Origin: an uncultured Hyphomonas sp.
GTDB taxonomy: Bacteria > Pseudomonadota > Alphaproteobacteria > Caulobacterales > Hyphomonadaceae
Assembly: GCF_963675305.1 (NCBI RefSeq)
Contig: NZ_OY776147.1
Location: forward strand, 1,922,001 to 1,986,000
Direction: 5' to 3'
Length of the DNA: 64,000 nt
The notes beneath the pieces are model-generated. The model searched no databases and was not told the DNA's origin. It worked only from the letters and a program-made list of their open reading frames with translations. Both the position numbers and the translations under genes were made by a program. Of the stretch, positions 55,918-64,000 are shown piece by piece. Positions within the stretch are counted from its first letter, which is position 1; each line of letters starts with the position of its first letter.

Positions 55918-56517
55918 TCAACTCGTATCGGCGGGCGGCCAGTCGCGCAGGGCTTGGGTCAGCTGTACGGTCAGGCCACCCGAGACGAGGCCGAGGGGCG
56001 CCGACATGGCGTCGGTTCTTGGGATGGGCGTGATGTACGGCCGGGCTTCGCCTTGGGCTTTCCAGCGCTGGATCGTGCGCGCCAGACACTTCGCGCGGCG
56101 TTTGCAGAATTTCAGCGTATCGAGCATGGCTTCCCAGCGCGCGATGAGCGGCGCAGCGGGCACGGGGCCTCGCAGCGGCACGGTAATCGGCCCATGCAGG
56201 AAGTCTGGCGCCTCACCCGCAGGCACCGGCAGGACGGAAAAGAACGCCTTGCGCGCTTCCGGTTTACCCTCACTCTTCTCGAAATAGTTGCTGCCCAGGC
56301 GCGGCTTCACCGGCGCCAGTTCCACCTGCAGGGCCATCAGGAAGATCAGACGGCGGAGCAGCACGGCGAGCCGCTTCAGCTCTGCCGAGACGCGGTGCTT
56401 CAGGGACTTCGAGATCATTTCCGGCTGTTTGAACAGGTCCGCATTCACGCCGGCTTCCGCCACGGCGCGGGCAATCGTCTTAAAAGCGTGCGTGATGAAA
56501 TCGGTGAGGTCTGTCAT
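55918..56517 (-). CDS. Unknown basic protein, copy B of a duplicated gene
   Basis: A 199-residue paralogue of the protein at 8934-9533, about 92% identical (some 15 differences, mostly conservative, for example L34M and T38S). The conserved start is MTDLTDF at 56517. Homology continues about 45 bases past the stop, including a stem-loop, and about 35 bases before the ATG. Both copies are the sole minus-strand gene placed against the end of a plus-strand operon. No known family recognised. Confidence 0.7.
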   Translation of the reverse strand: MTDLTDFITHAFKTIARAVAEAGVNADLFKQPEMISKSLKHRVSAELKRLAVLLRRLIFLMALQVELAPVKPRLGSNYFEKSEGKPEARKAFFSVLPVPAGEAPDFLHGPITVPLRGPVPAAPLIARWEAMLDTLKFCKRRAKCLARTIQRWKAQGEARPYITPIPRTDAMSAPLGLVSGGLTVQLTQALRDWPPADTS

Positions 56518-56561
56518 GGCGGAGAGACTGCCATGGCCGCGTATCAGACGGATAGGAAGCG

Positions 56562-56607
56562 CCCTCACCTCCCATGCCCTCGCGGGCGCGGGCATGGGAG
56601 GTGAGGG
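56562..56607. repeat. Long perfect hairpin upstream of copy B
   Basis: Arms CCCTCACCTCCCATGCCC (56562-56579) and GGGCATGGGAGGTGAGGG (56590-56607) are perfect 18-bp inverted repeats around a 10-base loop. The segment is missing from the equivalent place upstream of copy A. It may be a small mobile palindrome (REP/MITE-like) or a transcription barrier between the divergently placed promoters. Confidence 0.7.
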
Positions 56608-56701
56608 ATTGGGGTGAGCTTATCCGGCAAGCCTCCAGCCATGACGAGGGGCGGACCAGAGCTGACCTCGTCATGACCATGCATGACCTGTCATGACGAT
56701 A

Positions 56702-56740
56702 CCGGACTATAGCGGACCATGCCGGACTATAGCGGATCAA
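56702..56740. repeat. Two tandem 20-bp repeats
   Basis: CCGGACTATAGCGGACCATG is followed directly by CCGGACTATAGCGGATCAA, the second running into the stop codon of the gene at 56737-57639. Related motifs (ACCGGACT, ATAGCGGATCAA) occur upstream of copy A near 9576-9620. Three CATGAC motifs at about 10-base spacing lie just before, around 56672-56697. Confidence 0.6.
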
Positions 56741-57639
56741 TCGCCCTCTTCGTTGCGGCGGGCGGCTTCGCGGAGGCGGGCGAAAAGGAGCGCGGGGTCT
56801 TCTTCGGAAACCTCCGCCTCATCAGGCGAGACATATTGCTCGTCATCCTCGTCCTCTTCCGCAAGAACGGGTTCGAACGGGTCTTCCTCTGCGACGCCAG
56901 CAGCGGCTTCACGCTGGACTTCGAAGGCTTCCTCGATGTCGTCATCTTCTGCGTCATGCGCATCGGAGCGCAGGCGGCCAATGACGGTTTCGCCGCCGAC
57001 CAGCGACTGGCCGGGCCAGATCAGCTTGCCCGAGCTGACCGGGATATAAAGATCGCACCAGCCGCCCAGACGGCGCGTGCCGCACGGCTTGCCGAGACGG
57101 GCGATGTCGCCGGCATTCATGTCGATCTCGATGCGCGGACCGAAGCCGCCGGAGGCGAGGCGGATGCCGACCTGCTGGCCATGGCTTTCAAAACACATCC
57201 AGGCCCGGGAGAGGCCTTCATCATCTGCGCGCATGGCGATGGGAATGGAGGAATCGCCTTCTTCGAGCGTGACATGTTCCAGGCTGCCGGAAATCGGCGT
57301 GTAGACCTTGTTGGTGGACACCGGCGCAGAGGAAATCCGCACACGGGTCACGACCGGCGTGTGAAAGCGCAGTTCCGGCGGCGCCTCGACCTGTTTGATG
57401 GACACGACAATGCCGTCACACGGCGCGACGATACCGCTGGCGAGCTCCGGCGGGGTGCGCTGCGACCAGCGCGTGGCCAGCAGCGTCGCGATGAAGGCGA
57501 GGAAGCCGAGCCAGAACAGCGGCGCCCAGAGCCAGCCCAGCAGCAAGGCACCGAGGAACACGGCAAATGCCACGACGATGCCTTCAATGTCGAAGCCACC
57601 ATTCAGCCAGGGCGTGGACTTGTGGTCCAGGTCATCCAT
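56737..57639 (-). CDS. Phosphatidylserine decarboxylase-like membrane protein, likely without the pyruvoyl serine
   Basis: A 300-residue protein from the ATG at 57639. Two hydrophobic helices (about 18-60) are followed by a PSD-like domain (about 70-235): APCDGIVVSI, VSTNKVYTPISGSLEHV in place of the usual DVHVNRxPxxG, and RLGGWCDLYIPV...PGQSLVGGETVIG in place of RFGSRVDVYLP...GQxVxAGET. The Gly-Ser where the proenzyme cleaves to form pyruvoyl reads Gly-Gly, so decarboxylase activity is doubtful. A long acidic tail (about 245-300, Glu/Asp-rich) is unusual. It lies 29 bases after the ABC exporter gene and is probably co-transcribed with it. Confidence 0.6.
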   Translation of the reverse strand: MDDLDHKSTPWLNGGFDIEGIVVAFAVFLGALLLGWLWAPLFWLGFLAFIATLLATRWSQRTPPELASGIVAPCDGIVVSIKQVEAPPELRFHTPVVTRVRISSAPVSTNKVYTPISGSLEHVTLEEGDSSIPIAMRADDEGLSRAWMCFESHGQQVGIRLASGGFGPRIEIDMNAGDIARLGKPCGTRRLGGWCDLYIPVSSGKLIWPGQSLVGGETVIGRLRSDAHDAEDDDIEEAFEVQREAAAGVAEEDPFEPVLAEEDEDDEQYVSPDEAEVSEEDPALLFARLREAARRNEEGD

Positions 57640-57668
57640 GATTGCGCACGCTTTCCTATTCCGAGCTC

Positions 57669-59504
57669 TTATTCCGCCACGAGTTCGAGATTCGCACTCC
57701 GGGCCTGTCTTTCCCACATATCAGCATATTTCCCGTGCTTTGACAGCAGGGTGGCGTGATCTCCGCGTTCGATCACCTGCCCGGCTTCCAGAACAAGGAT
57801 TTCGTCTGCCGATTTCACCGTGGAAAGCCGGTGGGCGACCATCAGCGTGGTACGGCCCTGCGAGGCCTCGTCGAGCGCTTCCTGAACGGCGTGTTCGGTG
57901 GCACTGTCGAGGGCGGACGTCGCTTCGTCCAGCACGAGGATGGCTGGATCTGCGAGAATGACGCGGGCGATGCCGACGCGCTGTTTCTCGCCGCCGGAGA
58001 GCTTCAGGCCGCGTTCGCCGACGCGGGTGTCCCAGCCTTCCGGCAGGCTTTCGATGAATTCGAGCAGCTGGGCCCGGCGCGCGGCGTCGCGGACTTCCTC
58101 ATCGGTCGCTTCGGGCCGCGCATAGGCGATGTTGCGGCGGATCGTGTCGTTGAAGAGGACCACATCCTGCGGCACGAGGCCGAGCGCACGGCGCAGGGAT
58201 TCCTGCGTCAGGTCGCGCACATCATGGCCATCGACCAGCACGCGGCCGGATTTGACGTCATAGAATCGGAACAGCAGCTTCAGCAGGGTCGATTTGCCGG
58301 CGCCGGAGGTGCCGACGAAGGCGATCTTCTTGCCGGGGTCGAGGGTGAAGCTGACATCCTGCACGCCGACGGCGCGGCCTTCATGGCTGAAGGAGACATG
58401 CTCGAAGGCGACGCTGCCGACGGGATGGGCGAGTTCGATGGCATCCGGCGCATCGGTAATCTCGGCCTTCATGTCGAGCAGGCCGTAGAGCTTTTCGAGG
58501 TCCACCGCGCCCTGCTTGATCTCCCGCCAGGCCCAGCCAAGGATGTTCAGCGGCGCATAGAGCGACAGCATCATCAGCATGACCGCCGTCAGGTCGCCGA
58601 TCTCCATCTTGCCGTTGATGACGTTCCAGGCTGACAGGACCAGCACGGCGGCGAGGCCCGCATTCATCACGAAGGCCTGCGTGGCGTTCAGGATGTACAT
58701 CGACCGCACGGTCTCGACATAATGGTGATTGTAATTGGCCATCGCCTTGCCGAAACGGTCGGTTTCCCGGCGCTCTGCAGCGAAGGATTTCACCGTCTCG
58801 AAATTGGTGAGGATGTCGACCGATGTGGCGCGGAAATGCGTGTCCGCCTCATTCATCTTGCGGCGCTGGCGCACGCGCCATTCGGTGATGATGACCGTGG
58901 CGATGACATAGATGGCGATGGTGGCGACCGCGATCAGCGACAGCTTGTAGTCATAGGCGACGCCCAGCGCGACGGAGGCGAGGATCAGGCGCACGAAGGT
59001 CGGCCCAATATTGAAGGCGAGGAAGCGGATCAGATAGTCGATGGCGCTGGCGCCGCGCTCGATCACGCGGTTTAGGGCGCCGGTGCGGCGGGTCTGGTGG
59101 AAGTTCAGCGACAGGAGCTGCGCATGGCCGAAGGCGTCGACGCTGGCCACGCGCTGGGCGTCCTGGCTGACCGGCGAGAACAGCCAGTCGCGCATCTGGG
59201 GCATCGCCCCGGCCAGAAAGCGGACCCCGATCCCGAAGGCGAGCCAGATGGCCGCCGTGCCGAAGGCCGCAGGCGCGCCGCCGGACGGGGCAACCTGGTT
59301 TATCGCATGGCCAACGACCAGCGGCGAGACGACTTCCAGAACGGACGCGCCCAGCGTCAGCAGGATGGCAATCGCGATCACCGGGCGCCATTTCGCCAGT
59401 TCCGGCCGCCATAGCAGCTTCAGAATGCGCACAATCGACTGGCCGAGACCGCCATCGGCGCTGTCGATCTTGTCGTGGTTCTGGCTGGCGTGTGGAGGAC
59501 TCAT
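57669..59504 (-). CDS. ABC exporter, Atm1/HMT1 type (permease-ATPase fusion)
   Basis: A 611-residue half-transporter from the ATG at 59504. Six membrane helices (about 35-330) include the family phrase DILTNFETVKSF. The ATPase has Walker A GTSGAGKST, Q-loop VPQDVVLFNDTI, signature LSGGEKQRVGIARV, Walker B ILVLDEATSALD and H-loop AHRLSTV. Alphaproteobacterial Atm1-like exporters move glutathione-linked metals or sulfur compounds out of the cytoplasm. Function as a homodimer is expected. Confidence 0.88.
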   Translation of the reverse strand: MSPPHASQNHDKIDSADGGLGQSIVRILKLLWRPELAKWRPVIAIAILLTLGASVLEVVSPLVVGHAINQVAPSGGAPAAFGTAAIWLAFGIGVRFLAGAMPQMRDWLFSPVSQDAQRVASVDAFGHAQLLSLNFHQTRRTGALNRVIERGASAIDYLIRFLAFNIGPTFVRLILASVALGVAYDYKLSLIAVATIAIYVIATVIITEWRVRQRRKMNEADTHFRATSVDILTNFETVKSFAAERRETDRFGKAMANYNHHYVETVRSMYILNATQAFVMNAGLAAVLVLSAWNVINGKMEIGDLTAVMLMMLSLYAPLNILGWAWREIKQGAVDLEKLYGLLDMKAEITDAPDAIELAHPVGSVAFEHVSFSHEGRAVGVQDVSFTLDPGKKIAFVGTSGAGKSTLLKLLFRFYDVKSGRVLVDGHDVRDLTQESLRRALGLVPQDVVLFNDTIRRNIAYARPEATDEEVRDAARRAQLLEFIESLPEGWDTRVGERGLKLSGGEKQRVGIARVILADPAILVLDEATSALDSATEHAVQEALDEASQGRTTLMVAHRLSTVKSADEILVLEAGQVIERGDHATLLSKHGKYADMWERQARSANLELVAE

Positions 59505-59647
59505 TCCCCGGGATATGGGGCCGTTTGGGGCCGCAGGGAACCCGAAAGCACCGCTTTGGGCCTGAAATGGCCTGATTTTCGCGCTGGCGCGGGCATAAGG
59601 CGCCCCATATGAGGGATAGAAAGAGAAAAGAAAACGAGGTTCAGGGA

Positions 59648-60211
59648 ATGTCGAATTTGCGGTCGGTCTGTGTGTATTGCGGCGCATCGAATGACGTGCG
59701 GCCGGACTATATCGCGCTGGCAGAACGGCTGGGGCGGGAGCTGGCCAAACGCGACATCCGCCTCGTCTATGGCGGCGGCGGCGTCGGCCTGATGGGCGCC
59801 TGCGCCCGAGCCGCGCATGAGTCGGCGGGCGACGTGCTGGGCATCATGCCCCGCTTCCTGCTGACCAAGGAAATGATCTACGAGGATGTCGAGCACCGCA
59901 TCGTCGAGGACATGCACACCCGCAAGCAGATGATGTTCGAGGAATCCGACGCCTTCATCGTGCTGCCGGGCGGCATCGGCACGCTGGAGGAAGCGGTGGA
60001 GATCCTGTCCTGGGCCCGCCTCGGCCTGCACGCCAAGCCGATGGCCTTCCTGGACGAGGACGGCTTCTGGTCGCCCTTCTTCGATCTGATGGGCCACATC
60101 ATCGATGGCAAGTTCACGCCGGAAAGCTTCCGCACGGCGCTGGTGCACAGCGACACGCCGGAAAAGGCGATCGATGCCCTGTGTGAGCGGATCGTGATGC
60201 TGGGCCAGTAA
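59648..60211 (+). CDS. LOG-family cytokinin-riboside phosphoribohydrolase-like protein (TIGR00730)
   Basis: A 187-residue Rossmann-fold protein from the ATG at 59648. VYCGASNDVRPDY, YGGGGVGLMGACARAA and the paired MHTRKQMMFEESDAFIVLPGGIGTLEE motif are the LOG signature. Members cleave nucleoside 5'-monophosphates to base and ribose phosphate. It is convergent with secF. Confidence 0.92.
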   Translation: MSNLRSVCVYCGASNDVRPDYIALAERLGRELAKRDIRLVYGGGGVGLMGACARAAHESAGDVLGIMPRFLLTKEMIYEDVEHRIVEDMHTRKQMMFEESDAFIVLPGGIGTLEEAVEILSWARLGLHAKPMAFLDEDGFWSPFFDLMGHIIDGKFTPESFRTALVHSDTPEKAIDALCERIVMLGQ

Positions 60212-60226
60212 GGCTTCAGCCGGCGC

Positions 60227-61219
60227 CTAGACGCCGGTGAAGCCCTCGACTTCCTCAGCCGTCTTCTTCGTGAAGTCCATGCCCAGCGACAGGACCAGTG
60301 CCGAGGCGATGAAGATCGACGAATAGGTACCGATAAAGATACCGAAGATCAGCGCGAAGCTCATGCCCTGCAGCACCGGGCCGCCGAGGAAATAGATCGC
60401 GAACAGCGAGATCAGCGTCGTTCCGGAGGTCAGCAAGGTCCGCGACAGGGTCACGTTCAGCGACATGTCGATGACTTCGCGGTCCGGCATCTTCTTGTAC
60501 TTGCGCCGGTCTTCCCGGATCCGGTCGAACACGACGACCGTATCGTTCATGGAGTAACCGATGATCGTCAGCAGGGCCGCGATGGAGGTCAGGTTGAACT
60601 CGATCCGCAGCAGCGCGAACATGCCGAGCGTGATGATCACGTCGTGCGCCAGCGCCGCGATGGCGCCAACCGAGAACTGCCACTGGAAGCGAAACCAGAT
60701 ATAGACGAGCATCATGGCCAGCGCGACGACAAGCGCGGTGATCCCGTCCGTAAACAGTTCCTGCGAGACTTTCGGACCGACCGAGTCGTTACGCAGGAAA
60801 TCGCCATTCTCCACACTGAGACCAAACTTTTCCGACAATGTCTCGACGATCAGTTCGTTCGTGGCGCCAGAGGCGCGTTCGGCCTTCTGTTCTTCCGACA
60901 GCGACTTGAAGTCTTCGCCCAGCAGCTCCGGCGGCGCTTCCCCGAACTTTACCACGACGATCTCGCGGCCATCGGTGCCGCGGGCACTGTTGACCTCGGC
61001 ATTGATCGGCATGGCTTCGCGCACGGCCGGCACGGTGACGGTGTCCGTCTTTGCCAGTTCCATCACGGTGCCGCCGGCAAAGTCGACGCCGAAATTCAGG
61101 CCGCGCGTTCCCAGCAGGAAAGCCGAGCCCGCAATCAGGATCATCGAGAACAGAGCCCCGGCAATCCGGAAGCTCATGAAGGGGATTTTGGTCCGGTCGG
61201 GCCAGTATTTGATCAGCAT
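60227..61219 (-). CDS. secF: Protein translocase subunit SecF
   Basis: A 330-residue inner-membrane protein with six helices. It starts MLIKYWPDRTKIPFMSFR, has GVDFAGGTVMEL in the first periplasmic domain, and the conserved membrane segment IGYSMNDTVVVFDRIREDRR. SecDF uses the proton gradient to complete Sec-dependent export. It lies 16 bases after secD on the same strand. Confidence 0.95.
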   Translation of the reverse strand: MLIKYWPDRTKIPFMSFRIAGALFSMILIAGSAFLLGTRGLNFGVDFAGGTVMELAKTDTVTVPAVREAMPINAEVNSARGTDGREIVVVKFGEAPPELLGEDFKSLSEEQKAERASGATNELIVETLSEKFGLSVENGDFLRNDSVGPKVSQELFTDGITALVVALAMMLVYIWFRFQWQFSVGAIAALAHDVIITLGMFALLRIEFNLTSIAALLTIIGYSMNDTVVVFDRIREDRRKYKKMPDREVIDMSLNVTLSRTLLTSGTTLISLFAIYFLGGPVLQGMSFALIFGIFIGTYSSIFIASALVLSLGMDFTKKTAEEVEGFTGV

Positions 61220-61235
61220 CGCGTCTCTCCTGCCC

Positions 61236-62840
61236 CTAAATTCCGAACCGCTTGGGTTTCATCAGTTTCATGTATCCGACCGTGATCATCCGGGTCACGA
61301 CATAGGCCGTGAACACGGAGGTCACGATGCCGATGGACAGGGTCACGGCGAAGCCTTTCACCGGGCCTGAGCCCAGCAGGTAAAGGATTGTCGCCGCGAT
61401 CAGCGTGGTGATGTTGGCGTCCATGATGGTCGAGAGGGCACGCTCGTAACCGGCCTGCGTCGCCGTCCATGGCGAGCGGCCTTCGCCCTGCTCTTCACGG
61501 ATCCTTTCGAAGACCAGCACGTTGGCGTCCACCGCCATACCGATGGTCAGGATGATACCAGCGATCCCCGGCAGGGTCAGCGTGGCGCCGACGCCGGAGA
61601 GGCCGGCAAAGATCAGGATGATGTTGCAGGCCAGCGATAGCACGGCGAAGAAGCCGAGCGTGCCGTAGATCAGCACCATGAAGACAGCGACTGCGGCGAG
61701 GCCGATCAGGGCAGCGGTGTAACCGGCATTGATCGAGTCCTGCCCGAGGGTCGGGCTGACCGTCCGCTGGTCGAGAAATTGCAGCTTGGCCGGCATTTCA
61801 CCCGCTTCGATAATGGCTGCCAGGTCGATGGCTTCCTGCTGCGAGAACGTCCCGGTGATGCGGACGTTTCCGCCCGGGATCGGCTCGTCGATGCGCGGCG
61901 CCGACATGACCTTGTCGTCCAGCACGATCGCGAATTGCTTGCCGGTGTTCTTGGCGGTCGTCTCGTAGAACTTCCGCGCGCCATTGCCGTTCAGGCGGAA
62001 CGTGATCTGCGGGCGGTTCTGCTCGTCGAAGCTCTGCGCGGCATTTGCCACGTCAGACCCGACGATTTCGGGGATATTGTTGATCAGGTACGGAATGTCC
62101 TGATCGTCATACAGAAGACGGTAGCCCGGCTTAACGGCGCCTGCCTGGGCGGCCTGGATCGCGGCGGCGCTGGAGTCGACGATGTTGAAAGTCATCCGGC
62201 CGTCGCGGTTCAGCAGGTCTTTCAGGCGCTGCGGATCCGGTTCGCCCGGCGCTTCCAGAATGATACGGCTGTTGCCCTGCGGCGTGATCGAGATTTCAGA
62301 CACGCCTTCCGGGTCGACCCGGCGGCGGACGATGGTCATCGTCTTGCCGAGGGCCTCTTTCAGCAGCGATTCCTCTGCTGCCTGCGGCACGGTGATCGTG
62401 ATCGTGTCCTTGCCGGTGATGCGCATCTCGTACATCTGCGCGCCGCCGATGACACCGCCGACCGGGCCGTTCAGCTTCTGCAGGCGCTTCAGCGCGTCCT
62501 CGGTGCGGAAATTGCCGTCAGCATCCGGGCGGGTCAGGCGAACGACCAGTTCCCGGCCTTTGACTTCCGGCAGATTGAAGATCCGGTCGGAGGCCGGCGT
62601 CGTCAGCGCGGAGGAGACATCGCGCGACAGCACGTCCAGCCGGTTGGCCACGACTTCGTCCGCCTGGATTTCCATCATCAGGTAGACGCCGCCCTGAAGG
62701 TCCAGCCCCAGATTCACACCCTTCTTCGGCATCCAGCCCGGCGCGCCGGACATGTTCACCACATTCGGAAGCGCCAGGATGACGCCCCACACAAGAACCA
62801 GGAAAATCAGGCCTAACTTCCAGGGTGGAAACTGAAGCAT
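61236..62840 (-). CDS. secD: Protein translocase subunit SecD
   Basis: A 534-residue inner-membrane protein with an N-terminal helix, the periplasmic start GVNLGLDLQGGVYLMMEI, a large P1 domain, and five C-terminal helices that contain GMAVDANVLVFERIREE. Middle gene of the yajC-secD-secF operon, 52 bases after yajC. Confidence 0.95.
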   Translation of the reverse strand: MLQFPPWKLGLIFLVLVWGVILALPNVVNMSGAPGWMPKKGVNLGLDLQGGVYLMMEIQADEVVANRLDVLSRDVSSALTTPASDRIFNLPEVKGRELVVRLTRPDADGNFRTEDALKRLQKLNGPVGGVIGGAQMYEMRITGKDTITITVPQAAEESLLKEALGKTMTIVRRRVDPEGVSEISITPQGNSRIILEAPGEPDPQRLKDLLNRDGRMTFNIVDSSAAAIQAAQAGAVKPGYRLLYDDQDIPYLINNIPEIVGSDVANAAQSFDEQNRPQITFRLNGNGARKFYETTAKNTGKQFAIVLDDKVMSAPRIDEPIPGGNVRITGTFSQQEAIDLAAIIEAGEMPAKLQFLDQRTVSPTLGQDSINAGYTAALIGLAAVAVFMVLIYGTLGFFAVLSLACNIILIFAGLSGVGATLTLPGIAGIILTIGMAVDANVLVFERIREEQGEGRSPWTATQAGYERALSTIMDANITTLIAATILYLLGSGPVKGFAVTLSIGIVTSVFTAYVVTRMITVGYMKLMKPKRFGI

Positions 62841-62892
62841 TTGGGAATCCTTGAATGGCCGCGCCGAAGGGCGCCGGGCTCAGTCGATGGGC

Positions 62893-63264
62893 CTAGTCGT
62901 TTGCAGCGACCGGTTCGGCCTTGCCGCGCACCTCGATCACCATGGTCTTGATCACGCGAACCTTCACGTTTTCACCGATGTCGAGGGAAATCTCGTCGTC
63001 GAACACCTTGTTCACCTTGCCGACGAGACCGCCGGAGGTAACCACCGTGTCGCCGCGCTTCAGGGCCGTCAGCATGGAAGAATGCTTCTTGGCGCGCTGT
63101 TGCTGCGGACGGATCAGCAGGAAGTAGAAGATGGCAACCAGACCGATCGGCATGATCAGCAGCTCGAACAGGCCTCCACCCGGACGGGCACCTGCTTCCT
63201 GAGCGGCCGCTGGAAGCGCCGACAGGGCAGCCGCGATGAACAGCGCTACGTGCTTGTTCGCCAT
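62893..63264 (-). CDS. yajC: Preprotein translocase subunit YajC
   Basis: A 123-residue single-helix membrane protein. A signal-like start (MANKHVALFIAAALSALPAAAQ) precedes the family core IMPIGLVAIFYFLLIRPQQQRAKKHSSMLTALKRGDTVVTSGGLVGKV. First gene of the SecDF operon. The extra N-terminal hydrophobic segment is longer than in E. coli YajC but common in Alphaproteobacteria. Confidence 0.95.
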   Translation of the reverse strand: MANKHVALFIAAALSALPAAAQEAGARPGGGLFELLIMPIGLVAIFYFLLIRPQQQRAKKHSSMLTALKRGDTVVTSGGLVGKVNKVFDDEISLDIGENVKVRVIKTMVIEVRGKAEPVAAND

Positions 63265-63356
63265 GATTTTCCTCTCTTAAGGGGCCAAAAAAGATACGCC
63301 CCTATAGCTGTGGCCGCGGGGATTGGCAAACAAGGGCTGCAGGCGCGAATTCGCAG

Positions 63357-64000
63357 TCAGAGCGCCTGTGCGGGGCCCTCGCGCAACAGGGGCAGCGCGT
63401 GCCGGAAGCCGAGGCGTTCGCGCTCGTCATTCTCATGCAAGCGCATCAGGACCTGCCCGTCCGGCGTCACCACAGGGGCCACCAGCAGGCCGCCTTTTGC
63501 CAGCTGGGAGCGCAGCGCTTCCGAAATCTCCTCTACTGCGCCGGCCAGGAGGATACGGTCATACGGCCCCCGCTCCGGCCAGCCGAGCAGGCCATCGCCG
63601 CAGCGCACTGCCAGGTTGGACAGTTCCAGATCGAGGATCCGGCGCCGGATTTCCCCGGTCAGCGCGTTGAACCGCTCCACCGCGAACACATCCGACGCGA
63701 TCTGCGCCAGCAGCGCGGCGGTGTAGCCGGAGCCGGCGCCAATCAGCAGGACACGGGATTTGTTGCCTTTTTCGAGCTGAAGCGCCTGGATCAACTGTCC
63801 CGTGGTCACCGGCCGCGGGATGATCTGCCCGCACGGGATCGGCACGAGCGCATTCTCGAAGGCGAGGTCTGTCAGCGCCGGGTCGTCGATGAAGGCGGCG
63901 CGGTCGATGGTTTCCATGGCCCGCAGCACGCCGTCATCGGTCACGCCCTCCTGCCGCAGGTGGAGGACGAGCCGGGCTGCTCTAAAGGGATCGGCGATCA
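63357..64000 (-). CDS. pcm: Protein-L-isoaspartate O-methyltransferase, 5' end outside the window
   Basis: The frame is open through the window edge, and the residues before the first available GTG (63944) still read as protein (RAARLVLHLRQEGVTDD), matching the usual start region of Pcm, so the true start lies beyond 64000. The visible 213 residues include PIPCGQIIPRPVTTGQLIQAL (the active-site loop, usually GQTIS), VLLIGAGSGYTAALLA for SAM binding and RCGDGLLGWPERGPYDRILLAGAVEEI. It repairs damaged Asp/Asn residues. The loop variant (QIIP for QTIS) is notable; it may be a divergent member. It is transcribed towards yajC. Confidence 0.82.
   Translation of the reverse strand, partial: IADPFRAARLVLHLRQEGVTDDGVLRAMETIDRAAFIDDPALTDLAFENALVPIPCGQIIPRPVTTGQLIQALQLEKGNKSRVLLIGAGSGYTAALLAQIASDVFAVERFNALTGEIRRRILDLELSNLAVRCGDGLLGWPERGPYDRILLAGAVEEISEALRSQLAKGGLLVAPVVTPDGQVLMRLHENDERERLGFRHALPLLREGPAQAL

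Overview
The window is GC-rich DNA from a Gram-negative heterotroph with TonB-dependent uptake, lipoproteins, RND efflux, a yajC-secD-secF operon and a groESL operon behind a CIRCE element. Codon usage, gene order and the mix of curli-type secretion, duplicated 2,4-dienoyl-CoA-type chemistry and tandem cold-shock domains fit an alphaproteobacterium, most likely a marine member of the Hyphomonadaceae or a close relative. The genus cannot be fixed from the sequence alone. No transposase, integrase, phage gene, rRNA, tRNA or CRISPR array was seen.

Layout. 1-8.9 kb: tail of a probable acyltransferase, a proline-rich lipoprotein hydrolase, an OmpR-type two-component pair and a heavy-metal RND efflux operon (adaptor, pump, DUF3240, outer-membrane channel). 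8.9-14 kb: one copy of a duplicated unknown gene, a remarkable lipoprotein with two alpha/beta-hydrolase domains joined by a Pro/Ala tandem-repeat linker, a DUF3137 protein and a diguanylate cyclase. 14.2-19.6 kb: groES-groEL, an acyl-CoA synthetase, a thioesterase, a DUF192 protein and a double cold-shock protein. 19.9-27.6 kb: a curli-like functional-amyloid locus on the minus strand (GIN-like protein, CsgF, CsgG, small curlin, a very long curlin with about 50 strand motifs, a lipoprotein) preceded by a LuxR-type regulator. 27.8-37.4 kb: BCCT transporter, TonB-dependent receptor with a TPR-sulfotransferase, MarR regulator, NCS2 purine permease with a lipoprotein nucleosidase. 37.4-42.7 kb: a small catabolic group (enoyl-CoA hydratase, dienoyl-CoA-reductase-like flavoprotein, AraC regulator, SDR).

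42.9-55.9 kb is the most striking part: seventeen genes on one strand, mostly overlapping or nearly touching, that link a two-subunit molybdenum hydroxylase, a flavocytochrome c sulfide dehydrogenase pair, SoxX-Y-Z-A, a ModE-type regulator, an XdhC-MobA fusion, a TauE/SafE exporter and moaA-D-E-B-C-moeA. SoxB and SoxCD are not in the window, and SoxY has an altered C-terminal carrier arm. A perfect inverted repeat sits over a -10 box at the break between the sulfur half and the cofactor half, next to the ModE gene. The arrangement reads as one molybdenum-coordinated sulfur (or organosulfur) oxidation module whose cofactor supply is encoded with it.

55.9-64 kb: second copy of the duplicated unknown gene with a long hairpin upstream, a phosphatidylserine-decarboxylase-like protein lacking the usual serine, an Atm1-type ABC exporter, a LOG-family phosphoribohydrolase, secF, secD, yajC and a truncated pcm at the edge.
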